Assembly (NCBI RefSeq): GCF_002099425.1
Contig: NW_018344275.1
Coordinates: forward strand, 1,054,001 to 1,118,000
Reading direction: 5' to 3'
Origin: Phascolarctos cinereus
Lineage: Eukaryota; Chordata; Mammalia; Diprotodontia; Phascolarctidae
Length of the DNA stretch: 64,000 nucleotides
A program made the position numbers and the translations under genes. The notes beneath the pieces were generated by a model that saw nothing but the letters and a program-made list of their open reading frames with translations, was not told the origin of the DNA and searched no databases. Below, in pieces: positions 44,089 to 55,384 of the stretch; position 1 is the stretch's first letter; each line of letters opens with the position of its first letter.

Positions 44089-44138
44089 TATGGAGATTGA
44101 CTGTTTTAATGAAATATGACAGTGCTAGTGTACCTTAC

Positions 44139-44209
44139 CTGCCATTGGACCAGGACAGAAGAAGTGGTATGAGGTGTCACTGAAACACAACTCGGAGGTT
44201 CTCCAGGAA
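44139..44209 (-). CDS. SDK1: SDK1 exon D: A-B strands of the next FN3 domain
   Basis: This short exon is 71 nt, phase 1 in and phase 0 out. The acceptor is 'gatctctag' and the donor 'ggcag|gtaagg'. With the G from exon C it encodes (V)PGEPPSCVSVTPHTTSS then VLVQWQ, a proline-led A strand and a B strand with the conserved Trp. It is too short to stand out as an open frame; I found it from the frame and phase required between exons C and E. A (GGAA)n tract on the plus strand, read as (UUCC)n in the transcript, starts about 50 nt after its donor, and a 7SL pseudogene lies just beyond. Skipping would shift the frame. Confidence 0.9.
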
Positions 44210-44714
44210 CTAGAGATCCACAAGAAGGAGGGAAGCAAACAAGAAGAATGATTAGATTAGTAGTTCACCTTCCTTTTATTAAATACTTCCCAGGCCCAGC
44301 TTCCTCAAACTCATCCTGCAGGGACTAGCCGATAGCACGTGGCCGTGGCCTGGGCCAGCTCTCAGTAAAACTGTCAGAAAGTGAAGATGCCTTGGCTGGT
44401 CCTCCCCTTCCCAAGACACTTCTCTTCTTCTATGCCCTGCTCCCCACCAAGGATAATTCTGGACTTCTTCTGTCTTCCATCAAAGATTCCTCTAAGGAAA
44501 ATATCTGAGACTGAGACTGAGTAATTATCAGGCCTAGGCATAAAGGAATATGATCTTTTTTCCCCCCCAAAAAAAAACCCCCACCACAACAGAATTTATG
44601 CATCCACATGAGGGACATGGCTTTCAAAGATGTTCCCTTAGGAGACAATACTTATTTTAATGATGTTGTTATTGCTCCTAACGCATTGAGGATCGATGTT
44701 TGGGAATGGCCTTA
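44210..44714 (-). other. SDK1: Intron C-D, part nearest exon D
   Basis: No repeat recognised; the acceptor side of exon D carries 'cctccttcttgtggatctctag'-like pyrimidines, given here only in outline. Confidence 0.5.
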
Positions 44715-44905
44715 GGACCCTACAACATATTCTGTGCTGTGTTGGGAATCAAAGGACCCAGGTTCTGGGCTACCAGGGTTACTTTGGGTAAATCACTTAA
44801 CCTCTCTAAGTTTCAGTTTCCTTATTTGTAAAACAAGAAGGTTCAATTTAACCCTTAATTCCTTTCCAGATATAAATTTAGCATCTTTGGACCTTATGAA
44901 TGGTA
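44715..44905 (+). repeat. MIR
   Basis: 'tgggaatcaaaggacccagg', 'tgggtaaatcacttaacctc', 'ctaagtttcagtttccttat'. Confidence 0.8.
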
Positions 44906-45994
44906 TCAGTGGTGATACCATTTGTCCTGTGAGGCTGGATTGGATTTTTAGAGACAACTAAAAAACTGTTCAAAGCAAAGTCTGAGAGATAAGATAGATA
45001 GATGATCAAGACAAAGAAGTCGGTTTTTGTCATAAAGCAATTCAATTGATTTTTTTGCCTGGTTCACAAACTGTCTCTGAGTGAAATTCCAAAGATCTAA
45101 GTGGGATATACTGAGATACTGCCTTTGGAACTGGGCATGCTCTTTGGCCCCTTTCTCTGGGTACTTGTGCTTTGACTTTTCTAAAACACAAGTGTAACCA
45201 AGTAAATCCTGATTAATCCCTTGGTGGGGGGCGGGGTGGGGGTGGGAGGCTTGATTGGCCACAGAATTAGAAGGCACTGCTCCGTGCCCCCCCCACCTTC
45301 ATTAGTAACCTGTAGAATGACTCTGCCTCTGTTTTTTGCAATCATTCATCACTTTGGGTCTCTGTTAGCTTTTCCTTGGACTTCCAGGAAGGGGCTGAGA
45401 GGGCCTTGTCTCCATTCCCTACCTTACCCCCAAGAGAAGAGAGAGAGAGAGAGACTTGGATGGAACTTTTCTATGGTTCTTATAGTCTACCAAGGGAGAA
45501 AAGATCTTCTTGACTCTAGCCAGCCACCTTTAATGTGAATCTGCTAGAAGGATCAAACAACCAAGGAGTAATTTAGTTGAATACATCCTTTAGCAGGCCA
45601 GAGCATATGTCCACAGACAATGGGTTGTGGGTATATTCCTGGATCCATAGGAAGTGCCTCAGAACAACCCAGATACAAGAGGAATTGCTCTGATGGACAA
45701 CAATCCTATATAAGTATGTGTAAGTACCTAAGTGCTTATAAGTTCTGAAAAGTAGATTTAAAAGCAAAAATCTCCTTTCTCATTATAGTCTCACCTGGTA
45801 TATATTAATGTGAACATAAGTCGACTGCATGTTCTTTCTCCCAGGCATATTTATAGTTTAGGCCTCATTTCTAACAGGGGAATAAAAGCCCTTTCTGTCC
45901 AGCTCTTAATGGGATTTCAAGTATCTGAGAGCTGAAGGAAGGGTTATCTCCTATCTTTGGTAAGGGAGCCTTCCTTTGAAATCAAACATTATAG
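44906..45994. other. Intron C-D, nothing recognised
   Basis: Contains G-runs at 45223-45246 and a short (GA) run at about 45437; no exon seen. Confidence 0.5.
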
Positions 45995-46165
45995 GGAATA
46001 GACCACATGCTGAATTCAAACCTGCCTCAGACACTTATTAGCTATGTAATCAGGGCAAGTCATTAAAACTTCTTGAATCTCAGTTTCCTCATCTATAAAA
46101 TGGGGATAATAATAGCCCCTGCTTCACAGGGTTGTTGTGAGGATCAACTGAAATTCTATCTCCCT
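45995..46165 (+). repeat. MIR/THER1-type CORE-SINE, 5'-truncated
   Basis: 'tcaaacctgcctcagacact', 'tcagtttcctcatctataaa', 'cttcacagggttgttgtgag'. Confidence 0.88.
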
Positions 46166-46234
46166 ATTTATTGATCTTTTTGATTGATCTTTTATTGATT
46201 GATTTTTTTTTGCTTTGCCAAACCTGAACTGATG

Positions 46235-46455
46235 ATGATGCAGTTGGTAGAGTGGATAAAGAGTTGATGTTGGAACCAGGAGGAGCTGGGTTCAAGTTCC
46301 ACTTCTGATAGGTACAGGTTATGTGGTCTGGGGCAAGTCACTTAAACTCAGCCCTCTAGACAACATTCAAAGATTAAAATTTGCAAACCTGCAATAGTAG
46401 AGTGTCCTCACTTGAGAGTTCTATCAATGGAATCACAGGCCCAATTCCTATCCTT
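46235..46455 (+). repeat. CORE-SINE with alternate 3' tail
   Basis: 'gcagttggtagagtggataa', 'ggggcaagtcacttaaactc', 'ccctctagacaacattcaaa', 'tcaatggaatcacaggccca'. Confidence 0.78.
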
Positions 46456-46864
46456 ATCCCTGGGATTATGACAATGCCTTATTAGGGAACCCCTGTGGGT
46501 GCCTCAAGGAAGAGCCATGCTAAGGGTGTGATAACCAAGAGTGGAAGCTGCAGGATTAGCTTGGAAAGGAAAAAGAATCTAGAATGTTTTCCCAGCTTTA
46601 GGAATGAGGCAGTGAAAAAAAGAAACTACTACTTTCCCCTTTGCTTCTGGTGTCCCAAATATAGGTACAGAACCAAGCAGGCCATAGGGATGAACAATGC
46701 CCCTGTGATCACACCGATTTGTCCCCCAGCCCCTCTCTCCCTTTCCCCAAAGCACACATCTTATTTGGCAGAAGGGAATGGGTAGGTGGAAGCTCCATCA
46801 GAGAGTAGCTCTCTCCTTGGTTGAAGAGGAAGAGGACATGACACTAATTCCCCCTTTCATAACT

Positions 46865-47065
46865 GAGAAGCAGCATGGTGTAGTGGCTAGATCATTGGAT
46901 TTAGAAGTATGGAGAGATGGGTTCAAATTATGCCATATTTCTGTGACCATGAACATCTCACTTAACTTCTATCAGATTCAGTTTTCTCACCTGAAAAGTG
47001 AGGAGGGCTTGACTTAATGATTTTTAAGGTCCTTTCCCAATTTTCCATCTAGGATTCTGTGACCA
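46865..47065 (+). repeat. MIR, nearly full length
   Basis: 'agcagcatggtgtagtggct' to 'tttccatctaggattctgtg'. Confidence 0.9.
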
Positions 47066-48427
47066 GGAGGCAGAGTTGTGGGCTAGAAGATCTGTCTGTG
47101 CTTAAGCAGCAATGCTGATGTTCTTTTTGATCTAACACATCCCTCTTCCCCATCATGGCTGCCTCAGCTATAAAGCTTTTCTACCTTCTGAGGAGCCCCC
47201 AATGTTAGTTGGTGTTGGTGAAATCCCTGGGGTTAAAAAAAAATTGCCATATGTAATAACCACTGTTATTAGAGGGCTACCTCCTTTCTCTCCTGTCCAC
47301 TGTTCAATTTCCAGTGCTTCCTACTGAGCACAAAAACAGCTCACTCCAACCCAAGAACAGGGAAGCCAAATCTTATCAGAGGCACACAGCCCTCTGCCGT
47401 GTAATGCTCCGCCAGGAGCCCTGGGTTTGTTCAGCAAAATAATCTCCGCATATTGCTAAGGAGTTTAGAAGTTTTTGCAGTGTCAAACCCTTTACTGTCC
47501 TGTAAGGAGGTCAATGGAACTCTGGAGTTTGAGAAGCTAAAACTTCTGCTTTAGAAAACACCAAATTTTAGACTTGGGATCATGGGGTGAACTGGCTAGA
47601 GAGGAATTTGTTTTTCAGATGGCTACCCTGGCACTTTAATTGAAATGATAGCAATTGGGGATGGGGGGGGGTGTCAGAACAAAAGAGGGTCTGAATTATT
47701 ATTAAGTGCTGCTGGATATAAGAACTACTCTGGCTTTCATCCCTAGGAATTTAGCTGCCTTCTGATGCACGATACCAATACTTCTTCTTTGGGCCTAACA
47801 GGCCTGCTATCATCACACTGGACATATTTGATGGAGTTGTTTCCCAGTCTCACTTCATGCCTGGCAGGATCATGTCATACAAAATTACAATGAATCTTCA
47901 GGCCTAACTCTTCTGATGTGGAGAAAGCGGGAAAAAACCCACCTAAAGCTTTTAGAGAGTCTCATTTTTGTCTTTGAAGCATTTCAATCATTTATCTGTG
48001 CTAGAGCTGAAAGTGGATTGTGAATGAAAACAACTGAAGAAATTTCTTCAAACACAGCCCACCCAGCTACATTTATCTTTAATGATTCTCAGTAAATTAT
48101 TCAACTTCTGGAATGATAATGGATCGTAGAGATTTTGGAAGCCAATCAAAGAAACTTTAATACCATTTGGAGGCCCTTGAAGGGTTGATTTATGACCACA
48201 GGGCACTTGAGAATACTCCAAGCTGCCTGTCATTAATTGAATTCAGCTCTTTACCATCTTGTTCTCTATGAAAAGAGCTATGGGGAGACCTTTTCCCTGC
48301 TCAGGTACAAAGTAGAATAAAATCTTCAGGAGTAAGTGTTTCAGAGTTCCCAAAAAAGCATCTGGAATGAATGGTAACGATTCCCCGGTCGGGTTTTCAG
48401 ACAGTGCACTGACCCCAGCTTTCTTAC
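47066..48427 (-). other. SDK1: Intron C-D, part nearest exon C, repeat-poor
   Basis: About 1.36 kb without a recognised repeat, apart from short A- and G-runs (47237, 47663). Confidence 0.5.
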
Positions 48428-48531
48428 CATCTTGTAGTGTAGTTACTGCCTCTGTCTCAGCACTGAAGTCACTGTCACCAATGTCATTTGTTGCTTTCAG
48501 GCGGAGCTTGTAGGAGGTGAAGGGATTCAAT
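48428..48531 (-). CDS. SDK1: SDK1 exon C: F-G strands completing the FN3 domain
   Basis: The exon is 104 nt, phase 2 in and phase 1 out. The acceptor is 'tatacag' and the donor 'agatg|gtaaga'. The first base completes AGA (Arg) begun in exon B. It then reads [18 protein letters not shown] and [16 protein letters not shown]. The pattern L-x-P-x-x-x-Y-x-L-x-L-x-A-x-N is the FN3 tyrosine corner and F strand. An open frame runs on past the donor into intron sequence, but the strong GT donor and the fit with exon D put the end at 48428. Intron B-C is 10,565 bp and contains the solo LTR and the TTC tract. Skipping this 104-nt exon would shift the frame. Confidence 0.93.
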
Positions 48532-48944
48532 CTGTATAAAGTTAGCAGAGTCAGAGTGAATTCTTGAAGCCTTCTTCAGACCATTTTTGTTTTCTTTTGT
48601 TTTTATTAGGTTCCACCCAAAACAAATCCTATTCAGATATAACTGAAAAAGGCATTTATATCTCAGTCCAATCTGGCATTTTATTTACCTAGTGGCTTAA
48701 AAGGATTAGCCTGAGGGGAGAAAAGGAATAGGTATTTGTCCTTCCTTTGCCTAAAGGTTGCCTCCTTAAATTCTTCATCTGGTGACTGTGATAGAGGAAT
48801 TATATTGTGTATACTTTTTAAATTCTTAATGTGCTTTTAATGTTTAGTTATTGAAAAAGTTTTAAATTGGATTTTATGTTTCACAAGTGCCATAAGGGGG
48901 AAAACTGCATTTAAAGAAAAAAAAACCTTGAATTTGTTAGACTA

Positions 48945-49060
48945 AGTCAAATTTTGACTTAGGCCACAATAGTTGTAGAGGGAATTCTTGTTCAGACACG
49001 GACTGCACGAGATGGTCTCTGAGATCCCTTTGCACTTTAAAATTCTGGTTCTGTGTCTCT
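48945..49060 (+). repeat. CR1/L3 or MIR tail scrap
   Basis: 'gatggtctctgagatccctt' then 'aattctggttctgtgtc', the shared tail type of these families. Confidence 0.5.
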
Positions 49061-49244
49061 ATAAAGAAGATTGAAGCCATCCAAAGTGAAATCTCTTTAA
49101 CTCCCCTACTCTCGAATTTTGTATCTCTCAATTTTTTTCTTCCCTTTCCCCCTTCATTCCTGTCTCAAAACTAAAGGCATACTTTCTCCTTAGCTAAGGA
49201 CATCCTTGCTCGTGGTCCTGTTTCCTCCTGCCTCCTCTAGGACA

Positions 49245-49375
49245 TTGTAGTATGGTGGAAAGGACGCTGGCTCTGGAATCAGAGAACCGAGGTTCAAATC
49301 CTGACTCTGTCTCTCTTGGGCAAGTTAATTTCTCTAATTCCTTTTGAGCTTTAAATGTATGATCTTATGACCTCC
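49245..49375 (+). repeat. MIR
   Basis: 'agtatggtggaaaggacgct', 'ccgaggttcaaatcctgact', 'tgtatgatcttatga'. Confidence 0.85.
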
Positions 49376-49439
49376 CCTTGAAACTTATTTCTCCCCCAGC
49401 TTTCAAGATACTTTAATATCCTCGTTCTCCTCCTATTTT

Positions 49440-49578
49440 CCCAATGCTCCTTTGGGGTTAGTGACTTGCCCAGGGTCACACAGCTAGTAAGTGTTATGTA
49501 TCTGAAGCTGGATTTGAACTCAGGTCCTCCTGACTCTAGGGCTGGTACTCTATCCACTGCGCCACCTAGCTGCCCCTT
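49440..49578 (-). repeat. WSINE1-type SINE
   Basis: 'acttgcccagggtcacacag', 'atttgaactcaggtcctcct', 'ctatccactgcgccacctag'. The A-tail is gone. Confidence 0.88.
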
Positions 49579-49579
49579 C

Positions 49580-50340
49580 TTTGTCTCTTTCAATGGCCCC
49601 TCGTCTCCCTCATCCATTACAAACAGGTGTTGCCCAAGATTCTCTCCAAATCCTTCTTTTCTCCCTTTTCTACACATCCTCAGTCATCATAGTCCATAGT
49701 TTCAATGGTCACCTTCATGTACATGACTCAAATCTTTCTTCAACTCCATTTTCTCTCTTAAGTATCAATAATATTTATAGGATTATAAACAGTTCAGATG
49801 CAACCTTTCAACCCATCTAAAAGCAAACATAATTTTCCTTACCAAACTATCATATGTTCCTGGCTCTCTTATTTCTAATCATGGCACCATAGTTTTACCA
49901 GTCAGCTAGGCTAAAAACTTTGGAGTTATCTTTGACTCCTACCTTAACTATCCCTTTATATCATCAATCTTTTGCCAAATTTTGTTGAGTTCCCACTGGG
50001 AATTAGCAACATCTCTCAAACCCATCCCATCCTTCCATCCTACAGTTATCACCCCAGCTCAAGCCTTTATGACTTTTCGTCTAGATTACTGTCCTCTCCA
50101 TCCACAACCTCTTCCCCTCCAAGCCATCCTAGGCATGATTAGTTTTATCAAAATCCTTCAACGTCTCCCTTGTGCCTATAGAATAAAGACCAAACTCCTG
50201 AGCACGAGCTTCAAGGCCCCAACCCATCTTTCCACTCATTTTCCACCAGTACCTTACATGGACTGCCCTTTCCAACCAAAGAAAACTAGACTAGTCTCCA
50301 AATATTCCATGCTTTTTTGCCTCTGCACTGTCCCATAAGG
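49580..50340 (+). repeat. L2 LINE 3' part
   Basis: 'ttggagttatctttgactcc', 'gtctagattactgtcctctc', 'gagcttcaaggccccaaccc'. The open frame at 49982-50338 is L2-derived. Confidence 0.82.
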
Positions 50341-50404
50341 AAAAATATCTTCTTCTTGAATTAATAGCTGCTGATGGCTAATTCTTCAAGATTCCTCTCA
50401 CATG

Positions 50405-50502
50405 GCGCTTTCTCTATAAAACACAAATAGACTATACAAAGGCATGGAGGTGGGAGAATGCCATATGTAAGAGATGGCAAACATACTAGTTTGACTGGAT
50501 CA
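50405..50502 (-). repeat. L2 LINE, left flank of the solo LTR
   Basis: 'aaaggcatggaggtgggaga' and 'ctagtttgactggatca', reverse L2, ending exactly at the LTR. Confidence 0.75.
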
Positions 50503-51096
50503 TGTGGATCACTGATCAGGGTGCGGATGCCTATGTGACAGCACTGGAGTCAGATAAAACCAGGAGGGAATGTAAGAAATAGCTAATTTGTGTTTTGTTT
50601 TGGTTTGGTTTTCCCCCACAAAAGTCACATGGAACCTAAGGAATACAATCTAAGGGTTAGGCGGAAGTTGAGCAAAGGAAGCCATAAAGTAGAACTGGTG
50701 GGTGAATAGACTAACCAGCAAAAACCAGTTCTGAGGTTCGGTATAGATTAACATATCCCTCACCCCCCCAAGTAAAAGGGGTGTGGGCATACTCAAATAA
50801 GAGCAAAAGCAAATAAGGGCAGGCGTCTCAGAATTGTGGGGAATGGCAGATGCATTGGGGGCTGAGACTCTTGTGGAGAAATTAGCTTTAGATAGGCTTG
50901 GGATAGGCTGTAACCTCTATAGTACCCAGCCAATGGGGAAACAGGGAGGGAAGTTCGAATCAGGAGTAGGGAATAAAAAGGTGTGTTATCTGTCAACACG
51001 TGCTCTCACATGTGGGATGCCCAGTCTTCCCAGGCCGTTAATAAAACTTCTTGCTGGTTCAACAATGACTTCGTGGAATTCGTGGTAAAGCTAACA
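50503..51096 (+). mobile_element. Solo LTR of an endogenous retrovirus (fossil)
   Basis: 594 bp from 'tgtggatcactgatc' to 'gtggtaaagctaaca', so it has the TG...CA ends. It is flanked by a 4-bp duplication 'atca' (50499-50502 and 51097-51100), and removing one copy restores a continuous reverse L2. Within it are 'gaataaaaaggtgtg' (TATA-like) and 'ttaataaaacttcttgctgg' (poly-A signal). The 4-bp duplication and sequence style suggest a gammaretrovirus-like class I element. No internal region is present. It is younger than the L2. Confidence 0.83.
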
Positions 51097-51195
51097 ATCA
51101 TAGAATGGATGAAGTGGGATAATGAGTCATAAGTCTGTAAAATGAGGAGCCTAGACTAGATGCCATCTAAAGCTATGACCCTATGATCCCACGGA
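51097..51195 (-). repeat. L2 right flank, then a MIR tail
   Basis: 'atcatagaatggatgaagtg' continues the L2. 'tctaaagctatgaccctatg' on the plus strand looks like a MIR tail. Confidence 0.55.
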
Positions 51196-51721
51196 GTTTC
51201 CAAGAGATAGACTAGAGGTAAAAGGTGATAGAGGCGGACAGGAAGACAGAGTTCTCTGGGAAATTGTGAAGAGAGAGGAATCATTGCACAGCTGAATCAT
51301 GGATGGCCCCAGGAAAGAAGAGGAACCCAAGCTGTAGTAGGAACAAAGGAAAAAATATTTGGACAGGCAGCGATGAGGAGAGATTGTAGTACAGGAATGG
51401 AAGACAGCCTATGTGACTTTATGGAGGTTGAAAAGGAACAGCAGCCACCCAGCTTGGTTAGGCTCTGTGTGAAGCAGGGAACATGTTGAGAAGAACTAAA
51501 AGGCAGGCTGGAGCCAGAGAGGAGGGCTTCCTCCCATTTTAGGCTGTGTCTAGTTCTGCAGTCAATAATGAACCACTGACAGTTTATAAGGAGGGAGGCA
51601 GGAAGGTCAGACCACGTATTAGGAAGGTTATTTGGGCAGCAATTAAATGTGATCTTTCCTCTGAATCCTCCAGTACTTTCTACCTGTGTTCCATCTATCA
51701 CATCTTACTTTGTGCTATATA
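51196..51721. other. Intron B-C, decayed L2-like remnants
   Basis: 'acgtattaggaaggttattt' at about 51615 recalls reverse L2. A 134-residue minus-strand frame here has no recognisable domain. Confidence 0.4.
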
Positions 51722-51898
51722 GCAGAAGTTCTTAACCTTTTTTTAATGCCTGTATGTGTGTCATGGATCTCTCCTCAGAATAATGTGTTTAAATGCAAAA
51801 GAAATAAGATCATAGAATTACAAAGGAAAATAATTATACTGAAATTTAGTTATCAGATTTTTTTTTCCAAGTTCATAGATCCCAAGTTAAGAGCTCCT
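51722..51898 (+). mobile_element. hAT-type MITE, complete
   Basis: Ends 'cagaagttcttaaccttttt' and 'cccaagttaagagctcct' form terminal inverted repeats. Inside are 'gtgtcatggatctctcctca' and 'gaattacaaaggaaaataat'. Confidence 0.85.
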
Positions 51899-51924
51899 AT
51901 TAAGCTATATACTTGTTTCTGTGT

Positions 51925-52025
51925 AGGGCCCAGTCTCCAGGCTTTCTATTCTCCACAGGGCCTAAGCACAATCAATGCCTTGCATGTAATAAGCACTTAA
52001 CAAATATTTGTTGAACTGAGTTAAA
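51925..52025 (+). repeat. L2 LINE tail
   Basis: 'gcctaagcacaatcaatgcc' and 'cacttaacaaatatttgttg'. Confidence 0.72.
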
Positions 52026-52654
52026 AATCAAGTGAACAGTCAGAATTACAGTCTGACTGAAAGCAGCCTGGAGTTGGAGATGAGATGAGATTTGTGAACT
52101 CTGGGGCCTTCCGAAGAGTGCCAGTTCCTTGCTTTGAAATAAGGCAAGTCAGAAGAGATTCCCTATTGTGCTCTGGTACTGTCTAGAGCCTGAGGACAAG
52201 GAACTTGCAGCTGGACAGTAGGGAGGCTCCCTTTGATCTCCAGTGAGGAACCGAGGCTCTCCCGGTAAGGAGAGAGCAATCATCAACATAATAATAAGTA
52301 AACACCCCCAGATGTAGCTAGGAGCTTGTCACTTTTCTCAGAGAAATTTTAGAGTGTTTCAGAAGATCTACTAATTAAACCAGCCTTAGACCTCATTCAG
52401 AGCCTAGAAGAAGGACCTCCTAACTCTTTATAAACCAGCCTCCTCTGCCCACGCCCCCTCCCCCACCCCTCTACTGAAAACTCTTTCTAGGTTAGTAACT
52501 ATCTCCTCCAGGCCAAAATGCCTGTGTTATTGCTACAAATGACTTTCTCCCTCCTCAGCACTTTCCTCTTGTTGTGGCTCCCTCTTCCCTTCTCCTCCAG
52601 TCCCCTCCCCTCTCTCCTTTCATTTTCTTTCTTCTCCTCTGCTCCCTCATTTTC
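52026..52654. other. Intron B-C, nothing recognised
   Basis: Pyrimidine-rich from about 52440 to 52640; no exon seen. Confidence 0.5.
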
Positions 52655-53010
52655 TAAAGTATCAACGGTGTGTAAGATGTGTTAGGAGCTGCAGGACATG
52701 CACAACTAGAAAACAACAACTACCACACACTCTTATTCAAAGAGCTTACCAATTTGGGGGGGGGGAAGGAGGGGAAGAATGAAAATGTGCACCAATATCT
52801 ATGACGGAATATTATCAACTGCACAGGGAAAGGCAGAAAGGCAAGAAGTAGCCTAGAAGGGATGCACATCCCTAGGGGGGTTCGGGGCAGGTTTACAGAA
52901 TAGGTGGCATGAGCTGTCCTGAGGGATTTCAATATACAGAGAGTCAGTTTCAAATGGTACAAATGTTTTAAGGGGGAAAGGATAGAACAAAACATAGGAA
53001 TCATAAGTAC
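52655..53010 (-). repeat. L2 LINE, decayed
   Basis: 'tgttaggagctgcaggacat', 'cttattcaaagagcttacca', 'ggcatgagctgtcctgaggg'. Confidence 0.55.
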
Positions 53011-53644
53011 TTTGGATTGGCTAAAACAAAGAACATACTACTGAAGGAAAAATACTAATAATCTATACTGCATTTTACACTTAAATCTGCCAGAAACAAT
53101 TTTATATCAATTTTCTATTATTATACAATAATATATCCAAGCTATTTCTAGCTGAGAGAGAGATGTCGAAATTAGCATAGTTCCCCTTGCCTTTCAACAT
53201 GACTCTACCCCAAGATTTCAGGTAACATACATACTACAGGAATCTTGAAGAAGGAAAAGATCATAATACGTTAAAATACCATTTGGGGTTAATATTCCAG
53301 AATAGTCACCAGTCAGTTCTTTCCTGGACCACTTTCCCCTAAGAATTCCTTCTAGAGATCAGTATCTTAACCTTAAATTTCAAAAGAGGACCCACACATT
53401 CCTTTCTAGAGTCCAGGAACCAATCAATTCAGGGGGTGTGGAGGCAATCCAGGTTTGATTATTACCCTTACTCCATTTCAAAGGGAGGCCCTAGCCATTG
53501 TTCTCCCCAGTTCCTAAGGGGAAGGTCTGGAAAGAAAAGGGTTTTTTTGGATGGAGAAATAGCACTTCTTAATATTTGTAGAGAAATTAAAAGGAGCTTT
53601 TATTTTTAAAATATACTTCCACAACCTATAGAAAAATAATGTAC
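53011..53644. other. Intron B-C, nothing recognised
   Basis: No repeat family or exon recognised. Confidence 0.5.
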
Positions 53645-53925
53645 ACTTGGGCCGGAAAGGTAGGTAGGATCTAGCTTGTGAGGGACCTTGAATGCTAGGC
53701 TAATAAATGTGTATTTTATTTAGTAACCAGTACAAATCTGTGTAAAGTTTTGAGCAGAGGAGGTGACAGGATCAGAACTATTACATTATAAAAATTAATT
53801 TAACAGGATGAAGTGTCAAGGAGAGACTAGAGTCAGGGAGATTAGTTAGGAGGATATTACAATTGTTCAGGCTAGAGGTAATAAAAATGGTGGCAGTGCG
53901 AATGGAGGGAGAGAAGCAGACGATG
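53645..53925 (-). repeat. L2 LINE fragment
   Basis: 'tgtgagggaccttgaatgct', 'gcagaggaggtgacaggatc', 'gattagttaggaggatatta'. Confidence 0.78.
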
Positions 53926-54021
53926 TGAGAGATACTTTTATTGCAGGTAGGAGAGACCTTAGAGGTCACCAAGTCCAAACTGTACCTAATAGAAATCCCC
54001 TTTAGAGAAAATGATTGTCTA

Positions 54022-54170
54022 GACCAGGGGTGGGGAACCTGCAGCCTCTAGACCACATGTGGCCCTCTAGGTCCCCAAGTGTGGCCCTTTGACTGAATCC
54101 AAACTGTAGTTTTGTAGAACAAATACTTCTATTAAGGGGATTTAAGGGGATTTGTTCTGTGCTGCTATTG
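54022..54170 (+). mobile_element. Palindromic hAT-type MITE, one arm
   Basis: Starts 'gaccaggggtggggaacctg', then 'agaccacatgtggccctcta' and 'tttgactgaatccaaactgt'. The mirrored second arm is mostly missing. 'aggggatttaaggggattt' at the centre is a small local duplication. Confidence 0.75.
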
Positions 54171-54547
54171 CTATTTCTTCTTTTTCTTCTGTCTATACCA
54201 CATCTAACACAGTGCTAGTGACTGAATTTTCGTATGTTTAAAATAAATTTGACTGTGGGTAATAAACATAGAAAATATAATTTCTTTCTTCAGGCTAGTT
54301 ACAATCATTTCCATTAAATTCATTAACATATGATTTTTATTCAACTATATATATTCAACTGTACATACATACAAATATATGCATACATTTGTATATGTAT
54401 ATATGTCACCTATAGGATAATTAGTACTAAGTTATGAGAAAAGTTGTGTTTTAAACAAGTGTTGTTTGTGTAAACCACAGTCTCTGCCTTATAGGAGCCT
54501 GCAATTTTATCAGGAAGACATAACTTACCCAAATAAAACAATTGATC

Positions 54548-54600
54548 AACAGTACAGGGTGCCTTATTAGACACTCAATAAATGCTTTTTCAACAGAGTT
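54548..54600 (+). repeat. L2 LINE tail scrap
   Basis: 'attagacactcaataaatgc'. Confidence 0.55.
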
Positions 54601-54664
54601 AGATGCAAAGAAATACACAATGAATTGCCTAAATGAATAATATAAATAATTAAAGATGATATCA

Positions 54665-55360
54665 CTCATTTCTTAAAAACCTTCAATGTTTTCCCATTTG
54701 TCTACCGAATAAACATTAAACATCTTAACTTGGCATTCAAGGCCTTTATTATATAGCCCCAGTCTTCTCTTCATTCACTATATCCCTGGTTTCCTTTAAG
54801 ACTCAGCTCTAGTTCCACCCTCTGTATTTGGCTTTTCCTGGTCTCTCCAGCTGCCACTACCTGTCCCCTTCTTCCCCTTTCCCCAGGTTACCCTGCATCT
54901 TTTTGGTATAAACATATGGGTATACATATTTTACATATACTCATATGTACATGTTTTGTCTCCTACTGAAATGTATGCTCCTAGAGGGTAGGGACCATTT
55001 TGCTTTTGTCTTTGAATCTCCAATACCTGGAATAGTGGGAGGGGGGAGATGAAGGGAACAAGCATTTATGAAGCATTTATGTGCCAGGCATTGTGCTAAG
55101 CACTTAATGAATATTATCTCATTTGATCCTCAATACACCCTTGGGAGGGAGGTGCTATTTTATTATACCCATGTTATTGGTTAGGAAACTGAGGCAAACA
55201 GATATTAAGTGACTTGTCCAGGTTCATACAGTTAGTAAGTGTCTGAGTCCATATTTGAACTCAGATTTTCCTGAGTCCAGGCCACAGGCTCTATCTATTG
55301 TGCCACCTAGCTACCTCCCAGCAGGCAGTTAATAAGTGCTTGTTAATTGACTGATTGATC
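54665..55360 (+). repeat. L2 LINE 3' end split by a CORE-SINE
   Basis: 'ttggcattcaaggcctttat', 'aatgtatgctcctagagggt' before, and 'ggcagttaataagtgcttgt' after, the SINE at 55050-55318. Confidence 0.87.
55050..55318 (-). repeat. MIR/THER1-type CORE-SINE nested in an L2 tail
   Basis: 'tatgtgccaggcattgtgct', 'tctcatttgatcctcaatac', 'ttgtgccacctagctacctc'; full length. Confidence 0.92.
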
Positions 55361-55384
55361 GTCCATTTCATCCAAACCAATTCA

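Noticed and set aside
49982-50338. 118-residue plus-strand frame
   Set aside because: Translation of an L2 LINE 3' region, not a host gene.
51297-51701. 134-residue minus-strand open frame
   Set aside because: No recognisable domain, no splice or promoter support, and partly over decayed L2-like sequence; most likely chance.
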